Of a DNA stretch of 64,000 bases, positions 50,489 through 60,268 are shown piece by piece. The notes beneath the pieces were generated by a model. That model made no database searches and was not told where the DNA came from. It saw nothing but the letters and a program-made list of their open reading frames with translations. Where the stretch lies: NCBI GenBank assembly GCA_046349435.1, contig JAXMCI010000016.1, positions 106,950 through 170,949 of the forward strand. The letters are read 5' to 3'. This DNA comes from JAXMCI01 sp046349435 (lineage in GTDB: Bacteria > Pseudomonadota > Alphaproteobacteria > Dongiales > Dongiaceae). How positions within the stretch are numbered: position 1 is the stretch's first letter; each line of letters begins with the position of its first letter. The translations under genes and the position numbers were made by a program.

Positions 50489-50522
50489 CACGCCCTCTCC
50501 CGCTCGCGCGGACGAGGGCTTC

Positions 50523-51365
50523 CTACAGCCCGCCCGAGCCTCGGGCCAGGGTCGGCGCCAGGCCGGCGGTCGCGCCCAGCGCCTGCAGGCTCTCGCAGCT
50601 CGCCGCGCCGGTGAGCGCGGTGTCGGCAAGGAACTCCTCGAGGCAGCCGGCATAGCGCTCGGCGAACGGGCGGCCGGCGGCGGCGAGATGGCCGGCGAGG
50701 CCGCGCGGCTGGTCGAGGATGAGGTGCGGCACGCCGTTGGCGCTGAGGATCGAATCGGCCGTCGTCGCGCGGCCGCCTGGGTCGTAGTCGTCGCCGTGGA
50801 AGAAGGCGAGCAGCACGCGCGTGCCGCGCAGCTGGGCGAGGTGGCGGTAGAGCTCGCTGGCATTGAGCTGCCAGCTGTCATAGCTGTCGTAGAAGCTGCC
50901 GAAGGCGGCGGGCGCGGTGGCGATCACCGCGTCGACCCCCGGCCCGTCGGCCGCCGCCATGATCGAGACGAAGGCGCCGAAGGACTGGCCGGCCAGCACG
51001 ACATGGGCATAGCCCGCCGCCTTCAGCGCCTTGACGCGGAGCGCGAGGTCGGCGGCGCTGGCGGTGAGCGTGTCCTCCGCCGAGGGCCGGTTGAAGCGCA
51101 TGGCGTCCCAGCCGCCGGCGGCCAGCATCCGGAGATAGGCCGGCGAGGGCGACAGCGAATCCTCGGCGTGGAGCGCGCGGCCGTGGCTGTAGATCACCAC
51201 CCCCGGCGCCGCCTGCGGCCCGCGTAGCGGCAGGTCGCCATAGGCCGGGACCAGCGCGGTGCCCGCCCCGGCGCCGGCGGCCGGGATGGTCAGGAGCAGG
51301 GCCGCGAGCAGCGGGCGCAGCGGGCGGGCCAGTCGGAGCAGTCGCGAAAGCAGCCTGGGCGTCAT
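50523..51365 (-). CDS. Exported alpha/beta-hydrolase
   Basis: A 280-residue protein with a signal peptide (LARPLRPLLAALLLTIPAAGAGAG). The hydrolase core shows VVIYSHGRALHAED (oxyanion region) and the nucleophile elbow LAGQSFGAFVS (G-Q-S-F-G). A His follows in GLAGHLAAAGRPF. A pair of Cys residues near the C-terminus (YAGCLEEF, AASCESL) could form a disulfide in the periplasm. ATG at 51365 starts the signal peptide. Substrate not identified; related to dienelactone-hydrolase-type domains. It is encoded alone. Confidence 0.85.
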   Translation of the reverse strand: MTPRLLSRLLRLARPLRPLLAALLLTIPAAGAGAGTALVPAYGDLPLRGPQAAPGVVIYSHGRALHAEDSLSPSPAYLRMLAAGGWDAMRFNRPSAEDTLTASAADLALRVKALKAAGYAHVVLAGQSFGAFVSIMAAADGPGVDAVIATAPAAFGSFYDSYDSWQLNASELYRHLAQLRGTRVLLAFFHGDDYDPGGRATTADSILSANGVPHLILDQPRGLAGHLAAAGRPFAERYAGCLEEFLADTALTGAASCESLQALGATAGLAPTLARGSGGL

Positions 51366-51483
51366 CCTGATACCCCCCGTCGCCGCCCGTTTCCCCCGGG
51401 CGGCTCTGGAGGCGCAGGATGCCCGCAATCTCAAGGCGTTGCCAAGTCTTTCGCCAGGGCCCGGCGACAATCCGTCGCCGTCT

Positions 51484-51738
51484 TCACACCCTCTTCACGA
51501 AGCGGATCACCAGAAGCAGGATCACCGAGCCGACCAGCGCTGCCACGAACCGGCTGACCAGCACCGGCACGCCGGCGATGGCGATGCCGAAGCGGCCGAA
51601 CAGCGCGCCGCCGACCAGCGCCCCGATGCAGCCCACCGCGAGGCTGGCCGGCAGGCCGAGATCCTTGCCGCCGAGCAGCTTGGCGGCGGCCCAGCCGGCG
51701 GCCAGCCCGATCGCCAGGAACACCAGGATCTCGCGCAT
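51484..51738 (-). CDS. GlsB/YeaQ/YmgE-family stress membrane protein
   Basis: An 84-residue membrane protein with three hydrophobic segments: ILVFLAIGLAAGWAAAKLL, LAVGCIGALVGGALFGRFG and VSRFVAALVGSVILLLVIRF. The Gly-rich second segment, GCIGALVGG-x-L, is the signature of the GlsB/transglycosylase-associated family, often induced by stress. Its biochemical role is unknown. ATG at 51738. The gap to the GS-like gene (51739-51918) holds a GGCCCC / GGGGCC stem-loop and the ribosome-binding site of that gene. Confidence 0.88.
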   Translation of the reverse strand: MREILVFLAIGLAAGWAAAKLLGGKDLGLPASLAVGCIGALVGGALFGRFGIAIAGVPVLVSRFVAALVGSVILLLVIRFVKRV

Positions 51739-51918
51739 CCCCGCCTCCGCCGCGGCACCGCCCGGCCTTGCAATCGCGGCCGCGCCTGACCATCATCCGG
51801 CCCCGGGCGGGGCCGTGGGCCAAGCCCCTAGCCCGCCACGGCCGGCACCGCAACCGAGAATCGGGCGCCTCTCGCCCGGCCGGGCCGGCCGCCACACGAG
51901 GGAGGAGCAGGAGACGGA

Positions 51919-53286
<1,368 letters not shown>

Positions 53287-53303
53287 CCCATCCCCGAGGA
53301 CTC

Positions 53304-54692
53304 ATGGCCAAGCAGCAGACCGTCTCGCCGATCGACGGCAGCCTCTATGTCGAGCGCACCCTGGCAAAGCGCGCCGAGATCGACCGCGCGCTGGAGACCG
53401 CGCGCAAGGCGTTCGCCGGCTGGCGCGCCGTGCCGCTGGCCGAGCGCGCCGCCATCCTGGGCAAGGCGGTCGACCATTTCGTCGCCCGGGCGGAGCCGAT
53501 CGCCGAGGAGATCACGCGCCAGATGGGCCGGCCGCTGGCGCAGAGCCCGGGCGAGGTGCGCGGCTTCGCCGAGCGGGCCCGCCACATGATCGCGATCGGC
53601 GCCGAGGCGCTGGGCGAGATCGGGGTCGGCGAGAAGGCCAATTTCAACCGCTTCATCCGCCGCGATCCGCTCGGCGTCGTCTTCGTCGTGGCACCGTGGA
53701 ACTACCCCTACCTGACCGCGGTCAACGCGGTCATCCCGGCGCTGATGGCGGGCAACGCGGTGCTGCTCAAGCACTCCGCCCAGACGCCGCTCTGCGCCGA
53801 GCGCTTCTTCGCCTCCTTCAAGGCGGCCGGCCTGCCGCGCGGCCTGTTCCAGTTCCTCCATCTCAGCCATGACGACACCACCCGGCTGATCAAGGACCCG
53901 CGGGTCGACTTCGTCGCCTTCACCGGCTCGGTGGCCGGCGGCCGCGCCGTGCAGCAGGCGGCGGCCGGGCGGTTCATCGGCACCGGGCTGGAGCTCGGCG
54001 GCTGCGACCCGGCCTATGTCCGGCCGGACGCCGACCTCGGCCACGCCGTCGAGAACCTGGTCGACGGCGCCTTCTTCAATTCCGGCCAGTCCTGCTGCGG
54101 CATCCAGCGCATCTACGTCCACAAGGACGTCTACAAGCCCTTCCTCGAGGGCGCCGTGGCGTTGACGAAGCAGTACCGGCTGGGCGACCCGCTGGAGAGC
54201 GGCACCAATCTCGGGCCGGTGGTGCGGGCGTCCGCCGCCGAGCAGATCCGCAAGCAGGCCGCGAAGGCGGTGCGCGCCGGGGCGCGGCCCCTGGTCGACG
54301 GGCGCGCCTTCACGGCGGCGCGCAAGGGTACCGCCTATGTCGCGCCGCAGATCCTCGAGGTGACGGACAACGGCAACCCGGTGATGCAGGAGGAGTGCTT
54401 CGGCCCGGTCGTCGGCGTGATGAAGGTGCGCTCCGACGACGAGGCGGTGCGGCTGATGAACGACAACGATTTCGGCCTCACCGCCGCGGTCTGGACGATG
54501 GACGAGGCGGCCGCCATCCGGCTGGGCGAGCGGGTCGAGACCGGTACCTGGTTCATGAACCGCTGCGACTATCTCGACCCGGCGCTGGCCTGGACCGGGG
54601 TGAAGGATTCCGGCCGCGGCTGCACGCTCAGCCGGGTCGGCTACGAGCACCTGACCCGGCCGAAGAGCTTCCACCTGCGCACCCGCCTCTGA
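53304..54692 (+). CDS. NAD(P)-dependent aldehyde dehydrogenase
   Basis: A 462-residue aldehyde dehydrogenase. Features are VVAPWNYPYLTAVNAVIPALMAGNAVLLKHS (cofactor site), FTGSVAGGRAV, the general base in LELGGCDPAYV, and the catalytic Cys in FNSGQSCCGIQRIYV. The EECFGPVVGVMKV region follows. The sequence begins directly at the fold, without the long N-terminal arm of ~480-500-residue members. It probably oxidises the gamma-glutamylamino-aldehyde or aminoaldehyde in the pathway of the upstream GS-like ligase (17-bp gap). ATG at 53304. Confidence 0.95.
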   Translation: MAKQQTVSPIDGSLYVERTLAKRAEIDRALETARKAFAGWRAVPLAERAAILGKAVDHFVARAEPIAEEITRQMGRPLAQSPGEVRGFAERARHMIAIGAEALGEIGVGEKANFNRFIRRDPLGVVFVVAPWNYPYLTAVNAVIPALMAGNAVLLKHSAQTPLCAERFFASFKAAGLPRGLFQFLHLSHDDTTRLIKDPRVDFVAFTGSVAGGRAVQQAAAGRFIGTGLELGGCDPAYVRPDADLGHAVENLVDGAFFNSGQSCCGIQRIYVHKDVYKPFLEGAVALTKQYRLGDPLESGTNLGPVVRASAAEQIRKQAAKAVRAGARPLVDGRAFTAARKGTAYVAPQILEVTDNGNPVMQEECFGPVVGVMKVRSDDEAVRLMNDNDFGLTAAVWTMDEAAAIRLGERVETGTWFMNRCDYLDPALAWTGVKDSGRGCTLSRVGYEHLTRPKSFHLRTRL

Positions 54693-54723
54693 GGCGGGCT
54701 CCCCGACGGCACGGCAGGACGCC

Positions 54724-55773
54724 ATGTCGGATCGTGCCGCCGCCCGCACCAGCATCATCGCGGCGCTGCCGGGATACCTCGCGGAGCGCGGCGTGGCGCC
54801 CGCGCCGGTGCTGCTGCGGGCCGGGATCCCGGAGGACATGGTCGACGGGCCGGCCGGCATCGTCGCCCGGGCGCAGCTGGTCGCCGCGCTCGACACCGCG
54901 GCCCGCCTGCTCGGCGATGAGACGCTGGGCCTCCGGCTCGGCCAGCGCGCCGACGCGCGGCAGCTCGGGCCGACCGGCCGCGCGCTGACCGTCGGCACCA
55001 GCTTCCGCCAGTCGCTCGAGGGGCATGTCCGCTTCATGCCGTCGCTGCAGGCGGGCGTGCGGCTCGACCTTGCCGTGCGCGACCGCTTCGCCGCCTGGCG
55101 GCACGAGCTGCTCGGCAGCGACCCGGCGGCGGTCCGCATCCTCTACGAGGGCGCCGCGGCCTTCCTGGTAACGTCGGTTCGCCGGCTGCTCGGCCCGGGC
55201 TGGGCACCGTCGCTGGTGCGCTTCCCGCATCCGGCGCCGGGCGACCGTCGCCCCTACGAGGAGTTCTTCCGCGCGCCGGTCCGCTTCGCCGCGCCCGGCC
55301 CCAGCCTGGTCGTCTTCGAGGCGGCGCTGCTCGACCGCTCGCCGCTGCCGGCGGTGGCGGCGGCGTCCCGCACAAGCGAGGATCCCGGGCAGGAGCACGA
55401 CCCGTGGCGCCGGGAGATCGAGAGCTTCGCCCTGTCCGATGCGGTCCTGGTCGGCTCGCTCGAGGCGATCATCGACGGCATGATGATGCTCGACCGCATC
55501 TCCCTGCCCGGCGCGGCGGCGACGCTGGGCCTGTCGGTCCGCACACTGCAGCGTCGCCTCGGCGGGCTCGGCCTCAGCTTCGAGGCGCTCACCGAGGCGC
55601 GGCGGCGGCGGCGCGCCGCCGAGCTGCTCGCCGACCCTGGCTTCCGCATCACCGACGTGGCGCTGATGCTCGGCTACTCCGAGCCCGCCCACCTGACCCG
55701 CGCCTTCCATCGCTGGCACGGCGTCTCGCCGGCCCGATACAGGCGAAGGCTGGCGACGGAGATGCGACCGTAG
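54724..55773 (+). CDS. AraC-family regulator (arabinose-binding-like N-domain)
   Basis: A 349-residue AraC/XylS regulator of the OruR/ArgR type. The N-terminal domain (about 15-200) matches the PF12625 ligand-sensing pattern: LPGYLAERGVAPAPVLLRAGI and ALTVGTSFRQSLEG. The C-terminal double helix-turn-helix (about 245-340) has LPGAAATLGLSVRTLQRRLGGLGLSFEALTEARRRR and ITDVALMLGYSEPAHLTRAFHRWHGVSPARYRR, a well-conserved AraC signature. It likely activates the GS-like and aldehyde dehydrogenase genes in response to an amine. It lies 31 bp downstream of the dehydrogenase gene. Confidence 0.94.
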   Translation: MSDRAAARTSIIAALPGYLAERGVAPAPVLLRAGIPEDMVDGPAGIVARAQLVAALDTAARLLGDETLGLRLGQRADARQLGPTGRALTVGTSFRQSLEGHVRFMPSLQAGVRLDLAVRDRFAAWRHELLGSDPAAVRILYEGAAAFLVTSVRRLLGPGWAPSLVRFPHPAPGDRRPYEEFFRAPVRFAAPGPSLVVFEAALLDRSPLPAVAAASRTSEDPGQEHDPWRREIESFALSDAVLVGSLEAIIDGMMMLDRISLPGAAATLGLSVRTLQRRLGGLGLSFEALTEARRRRRAAELLADPGFRITDVALMLGYSEPAHLTRAFHRWHGVSPARYRRRLATEMRP

Positions 55774-55884
55774 CGCGCGGCCGGCTGGCGTCAAAAGGCA
55801 ATGCGGCCGGCGGCGCGATCGCGTATCAAGCGCAGCAATGCGGCCCGGCACGGCCGGGATGTCCCGACGAGGAGCAGGACCATC

Positions 55885-57624
55885 ATGACCAACCGGATCT
55901 CCCGGCGCGGCTTTCTCGCGACGGCGCCGGCCGTGCTCGGCGCGGCCTCGCTGCTGGCGGCCGGGGGCGCGCGCCCGGCGCGCGCCGCGACGCCCGCCTA
56001 CAATATCCTCTTCGTCTTCACCGACCAGGAGCGCTTCGCCCTGCCCGCGCCCGCCGGGCTCTCCCTGCCCGGCCGCGAGCGGCTGGCCGAGAGCGGCGTG
56101 ACCTTCGCCAACCACCAGGTCGGCGCGGTGATGTGCAGCTCGTCGCGCGCCATCCTGATGACCGGCCTGCAGACCCCGGACAACGGCATCTTCGAGAACC
56201 TCAACGTGCCGTGGGTGCCGAACCTGTCGACCAAGGTCCCGACGATCGGGCACATGCTGCGGCGGGCCGGCTACTACACCGCCTACAAGGGCAAGTGGCA
56301 CCTCAACCGCGACTTCGACCAGCTGGAGCCGGACCGGCTGCTGACCGACGAGATGGAGGCCTACGGCTTCGCCGACTTCAACTCGATCGGCGACGTCGTC
56401 GGCCACACGCTGGGCGGCTACGAGTTCGACGGGCTGATCGCCGACAGCGCCGTCACCTGGCTGCGGCGCAAGGGCCGGCCGCTCAACGACCAGGGCAAGC
56501 CCTGGTCATTGACCGTCAGCCTGGTGAACCCGCACGACATCATGTACTTCAGCACCGACCTGCCGGGCGAGAAGCCGGTGCAGGAAGCGGGGCAGCTGAT
56601 CTTCCGGGCGGCCCCCAACCCGGAGCACAGCTTCTACAAGCCGCGCTGGGACGTGCCGATCCCGGCCAGCCTCGAGCAGCCGCTCGACCAGCCCGGCCGG
56701 CCCGGCGCCCATGGCGAGTACCAGCGCGGCTGGGACGCGCTGCTCGGCCACATCCCGCCGGAGCCCGACCGCTGGCGCCGCTTCAACGACTTCTACGTCA
56801 ACAGCCTGCGCGCGGTCGACCGCAAGCTGGTGCAGCTGCTCGCCGAGCTCGACGACCTCGACCTGACCCGGCGCACGATCATCGTCTTCACCGCCGACCA
56901 TGGCGAGATGGCGGGCGCCCACGGGCTGCGCAACAAGGGGCCGTTCGCCTACAGCGAGAACATCCACGTGCCCTTCCAGGTGGTGCATCCCGACGTCGCC
57001 GGCGGCCAGACCTGCAAGGCGCTGAGCAGCCACATCGACGTCGCTCCCACCCTGCTGTCGATGGCCGGGGTGGCGGGCGGCAAGGTCGGCGAGCTCGCCG
57101 GGCGCGCGCTGCCCGGCAAGGACATGACCGCGGTGCTGGCCAAGCCGGGCGCCGCCGGCGTCAACGCGCTGCGCGACAGCGTGCTGTTCACCTACAGCGG
57201 CCTGGTGCTGAACGACGGCAGCGTGCTGGAGAAGATCGCGGCGACCATCGCCGCCGGCGAGAACCCGAAGGATCCGGCGGTACTGGCCAAGCGCGGCATC
57301 AAGCCCGACCTCGGCAAGCGCGGCACGATGCGCACCGTGTTCGACGGGCGCTACAAGTTCTCCCGCTACTTCGCCCCGGTCGAGCGCAACCACCCGGACT
57401 CGCTGCAGGAGCTGTTCGCCAACAACGACGTCGAGCTGTTCGACACCCAGGCGGACCCGCAGGAGATGACCAACATCGCCGCGGCCGAGGGCGTCGGCGC
57501 CGAGCTGACGCTGGCGATGAGCAACAAGCTCGAGGCCGCGATCAAGGCCGAGATCGGCGTCGACGACGGCCGCGAGATGCCCGACTTCAAGGGCATCAAG
57601 TGGGTGATCGACACGGTCGACTGA
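55885..57624 (+). CDS. Tat-exported sulfatase
   Basis: A 579-residue type I sulfatase. A Tat signal with RISRRGFLATAPAVLGAASLL leads the mature chain. The metal-binding Asp is in ILFVFTDQERF. The modification site reads MCSSSRAILMTG; the canonical Cys/Ser-x-Pro/Ala-x-Arg has Ser in place of Pro here. Further active-site residues: KGKWHLNRD, VNPHDIMYF, TADHGEMAGAHG. Conversion of the Cys to formylglycine would be needed. It probably removes sulfate from a sugar or alkyl sulfate in the periplasm. ATG at 55885 with GGAGCAGGACC upstream. It is followed by a sugar ABC operon. Confidence 0.92.
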   Translation: MTNRISRRGFLATAPAVLGAASLLAAGGARPARAATPAYNILFVFTDQERFALPAPAGLSLPGRERLAESGVTFANHQVGAVMCSSSRAILMTGLQTPDNGIFENLNVPWVPNLSTKVPTIGHMLRRAGYYTAYKGKWHLNRDFDQLEPDRLLTDEMEAYGFADFNSIGDVVGHTLGGYEFDGLIADSAVTWLRRKGRPLNDQGKPWSLTVSLVNPHDIMYFSTDLPGEKPVQEAGQLIFRAAPNPEHSFYKPRWDVPIPASLEQPLDQPGRPGAHGEYQRGWDALLGHIPPEPDRWRRFNDFYVNSLRAVDRKLVQLLAELDDLDLTRRTIIVFTADHGEMAGAHGLRNKGPFAYSENIHVPFQVVHPDVAGGQTCKALSSHIDVAPTLLSMAGVAGGKVGELAGRALPGKDMTAVLAKPGAAGVNALRDSVLFTYSGLVLNDGSVLEKIAATIAAGENPKDPAVLAKRGIKPDLGKRGTMRTVFDGRYKFSRYFAPVERNHPDSLQELFANNDVELFDTQADPQEMTNIAAAEGVGAELTLAMSNKLEAAIKAEIGVDDGREMPDFKGIKWVIDTVD

Positions 57625-57644
57625 GGCGGGGCGAGGTCGGCGGG

Positions 57645-57665
57645 CATCGACCCCACATCGACCCC
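57645..57665. promoter_or_regulatory. Tandem 10-bp direct repeat upstream of the ABC operon
   Basis: CATCGACCCC occurs at 57645-57654 and 57656-57665, an 11-bp period equal to about one helical turn. It lies 25 bp upstream of the AT-rich TATACATTAT (57691-57700). This arrangement suits an activator dimer binding direct repeats. Not confirmed by any other copy in the window. Confidence 0.4.
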
Positions 57666-57690
57666 GCTTCGGCCTTCTCGCAGCCGGGGG

Positions 57691-57700
57691 TATACATTAT
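57691..57700 (+). promoter_or_regulatory. Candidate promoter -10 region
   Basis: TATACATTAT is an isolated AT-rich patch in the GC-rich 127-bp gap before the solute-binding-protein gene. It contains TATACA and CATTAT as possible -10 hexamers. No good -35 is visible at the right distance, which would suit an activator-dependent promoter. Transcription start not known. Confidence 0.35.
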
Positions 57701-57751
57701 CCTCCCCTTGCCACGCGGCGGGCGCCACGCCGCCGAGACTGGGAGGAGACC

Positions 57752-59176
57752 ATGGAAGACAAGAACAAGGGGGCCCGTCCGCAGCCCGCCGCCGGCCTGA
57801 GCCGCCGCCAGGCGCTGAAGACCGCGGCGGCCGCCGGGCTGGCCGCCGCCGCCGTCGGCCGGATCACCGTGCCGGCCGCGCCCGCCCGCGCCGCCGCCTT
57901 CGACCCGATGAAGTACAAGGGCACCGAGCTCAACATGCTGCTGGTGCCCGAGGGCGAGGACAAGGTGATGGCCGACCTCATGCCGCAATTCGAGGCGGAG
58001 ACCGGCATGAAGCTCAACATCACCTCGCCGGCGGTCGGCCCGCTGATCGAGAAGACGCTGCAGAACCTGAAGGCCGATCGCTCCGGCTTCGAGCTGATCA
58101 ACTACCTGGGCTTCCTCACCACCCAGCAGGTCGGCGGCGGTTATTTCGACCAGCTGAACCCGTACATCGACAATGCCGAGGAGACTCCGCCGGACTGGGA
58201 CTTCGCCGACTTCATTCCCAACGCGGTCAAGAATGTCGGCCTCTTCGACCTGAAGAACCACAAGCGCGGCGTCGGCAACGACGTCTACGGCATCCCCGGC
58301 ATGCACAGCGGGTCGGTGATCTACTTCTACCGCAAGGACCTGTTCGATGCGGCCGGCCTCAAGCCGGCCAAGACCTGGGACGAGTTCCGCGACACCGCCA
58401 AGGCGCTGCACAGCGACAAGGTCGCCGGCTGCAGCTTCATCGGCGCCAACGACTTCTCGCTCGCCTTCGTCGAGTGGTACACGCGCTTCGTCACCAACGG
58501 CGGCGTGCTGATGACCGGCGACCCGAACGGCAAGGACTTCCGGCCGCAGGTCAACTCGGAGCCCGGCATCAAGGCGCTCCAGCTGCTGATCGACTGCCTG
58601 CCCTACGCGCCGAAGAACGTCACCCAGTACGCCTACTCGGAGAACGTCGACGGCTTCTCGACCGGCAAGATCGCGCAGATGATCTTCTGGTCGACGATCG
58701 CCGGGCCGGTCTTCGACAAGGAGCGCTCGCTGGTCGCCGACAAGACCGGCACGGCGCAGGTCCCGGCGGCGCCCGGCCAGCAGCCGCGCGGCATCCAGGG
58801 CGGCTGGGGCCTCGGCATCCCGAAGAACGCCGACCCCGCCAAGAAGGCGGCGGCCTGGCGGGCGCTGACCTGGATCACCAGCAAGAAGGTCAACCGCTAC
58901 GAGGTCGAGAAGTACCAGATCGACGCCAACCGCATCTCGACCTTCAAGGACCCCGAGCTGCTGAAGATGTACCCCTATCTCACGGACTCGATGGAGGCGA
59001 TCGCCACCGCCTCGACCCTGCCGACCTCGAACATCCCGGAGACCTTCCAGCTCAACGACGTGATGAACGTCGAGTTCAACAAGGCGCTGATCGGCGGCCA
59101 GGACGCCAAGACCGCCTGCGACAACGTCCAGAAGCAGTGGGAAGCCATCCTGCGCAAGGGCGGCCACCTGACCTGA
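57752..59176 (+). CDS. CUT1 ABC transporter solute-binding protein (family 1, Tat signal)
   Basis: A 474-residue sugar-binding protein. It starts with a twin-arginine signal: AGLSRRQALKTAAAAGLAAAAVG, mature from about AAAFDPMKYKG. Binding-fold features are LMPQFEAETGMKLNI, NDVYGIPGMHSGSVIYFYRKDLFDAAGLK and GIQGGWGLGIPKNADPAKKAAAWRALTWIT. It captures a sugar (perhaps desulfated by the adjacent sulfatase) in the periplasm. ATG at 57752 with GGGAGGAG upstream. Two permease genes follow after 161 bp that contain a nested palindrome; such a gap may lower permease expression relative to the binding protein. Confidence 0.94.
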   Translation: MEDKNKGARPQPAAGLSRRQALKTAAAAGLAAAAVGRITVPAAPARAAAFDPMKYKGTELNMLLVPEGEDKVMADLMPQFEAETGMKLNITSPAVGPLIEKTLQNLKADRSGFELINYLGFLTTQQVGGGYFDQLNPYIDNAEETPPDWDFADFIPNAVKNVGLFDLKNHKRGVGNDVYGIPGMHSGSVIYFYRKDLFDAAGLKPAKTWDEFRDTAKALHSDKVAGCSFIGANDFSLAFVEWYTRFVTNGGVLMTGDPNGKDFRPQVNSEPGIKALQLLIDCLPYAPKNVTQYAYSENVDGFSTGKIAQMIFWSTIAGPVFDKERSLVADKTGTAQVPAAPGQQPRGIQGGWGLGIPKNADPAKKAAAWRALTWITSKKVNRYEVEKYQIDANRISTFKDPELLKMYPYLTDSMEAIATASTLPTSNIPETFQLNDVMNVEFNKALIGGQDAKTACDNVQKQWEAILRKGGHLT

Positions 59177-59203
59177 CGCGGTCCGGGGCACTCCCCTGCC
59201 CTC

Positions 59204-59224
59204 CCTTCCCCTTGCGGGGGAAGG
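59204..59224. repeat. GC-rich stem-loop after solute-binding-protein gene
   Basis: CCTTCCCC / GGGGAAGG around a TTGCG loop, 27 bp past the binding-protein stop. It is the first of two related hairpins; the pair with the palindrome GGTGCCGCGGCACC (59236-59249) forms a larger inverted repeat ending at 59300. Confidence 0.75.
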
Positions 59225-59277
59225 TTGGGCGGGGGGGTGCCGCGGCACCCTGCCTGGGGGCCACGCCCCAACCCTGA

Positions 59278-59300
59278 CCTTCCCCCGCAATGGGGGAAGG
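59278..59300. repeat. GC-rich stem-loop, second arm of nested repeat
   Basis: Perfect 9-bp stem CCTTCCCCC / GGGGGAAGG with a GCAAT loop. It is close to the reverse complement of the 59204 region, so 59204-59300 as a whole is an inverted repeat of about 97 bp. It lies 37 bp before the permease start. Confidence 0.75.
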
Positions 59301-59337
59301 GAAACGACAGAGCAGCGACCACCCGAGAGCCGCCGGA

Positions 59338-60258
59338 ATGAGCATCAGCAGCGCGGCCGCCCGGCGGCCTCTCACCATCGGGCATCTCGACCACCGGGGC
59401 ACGGCCGTGCTGCTGCTGCTCGGCCCCTGCCTGCTCTACATGATCGTCTTCGCGATCTACCCCCTGATCTACAGCTTCAAGCTGTCCCTGACGGACCTGC
59501 GCGCCGCCGACGCCACCGGGCACTGGGTCGGGCTCGGCAACTACTGGGACCTGCTGCACGACGAGTTCTTCTGGAACGCCACCAAGAACAGCGCGATCAT
59601 GGTGGTCGCCAGCGTCGCCATCGAGGTGGTCGGCGGCGTCGCCCTGGCGATGTTCTTCAACCTGCACCTCAAGGGCTCGGCCTTCGTCCGCGGCATCCTG
59701 GTGCTGCCGATGCTGATCACGCCGATCGTCGTCGGCGTGATGTGGCGCTCGCTGCTCAACCCCGACTGGGGGCTGCTCAACTGGGTCATCACCGAGCTGG
59801 GCTTCGAGCAGCCGAACTGGCTGGGCTCGGTCGAGATGGCGATGAAGACGCTGATCCTGGTCGACGCCTGGCAGTGGACCCCGTTCATCTTCGTCATCGT
59901 CTATGCCCGGCTGCAGGCGCTGCCGCACGACGTCATCGAGGCGGCGCAGATCGACGGCGCCGGGCGCTTCGCCACCTTCCGCCATATCACCCTGCCGCTG
60001 CTGATGCCGGCGATCGTCTTCGCCGCGGTGTTCCGCGCGGTCGACGCCTTCCGCTCCTTCGACCTGATCTTCGGGCTGACCTATGGCGGGCCGGCGCGCA
60101 GCACCACGACGCTCGCCTTCTTCTCCTTCCAGAACGGCTTCCACTTCCAGAACTACGGCTACGCCGCGGCGATCGCCTACATGATGCTGCTGATCCTGAT
60201 GATCGGCACCACGGTGCTGCTGCGCTACGTGCAGATGCGCCCGGGACACGCCCAGTGA
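59338..60258 (+). CDS. CUT1 ABC transporter permease (MalF-type)
   Basis: A 306-residue inner-membrane permease with six hydrophobic segments, starting GTAVLLLLGPCLLYMIVFAIYPLIYSF. The EAA loop reads VIEAAQIDGAGRFATFRHITLPLL, which docks to an ATPase. LTYGGPARSTTTLAFFSFQNGF is typical of the sixth-segment approach. ATG at 59338. It works with the MalG-type permease 10 bp downstream and the binding protein upstream. No ATPase gene occurs in this operon up to the transposase. Substrate probably a sugar. Confidence 0.94.
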   Translation: MSISSAAARRPLTIGHLDHRGTAVLLLLGPCLLYMIVFAIYPLIYSFKLSLTDLRAADATGHWVGLGNYWDLLHDEFFWNATKNSAIMVVASVAIEVVGGVALAMFFNLHLKGSAFVRGILVLPMLITPIVVGVMWRSLLNPDWGLLNWVITELGFEQPNWLGSVEMAMKTLILVDAWQWTPFIFVIVYARLQALPHDVIEAAQIDGAGRFATFRHITLPLLMPAIVFAAVFRAVDAFRSFDLIFGLTYGGPARSTTTLAFFSFQNGFHFQNYGYAAAIAYMMLLILMIGTTVLLRYVQMRPGHAQ

Positions 60259-60268
60259 GGGTCGCCCC

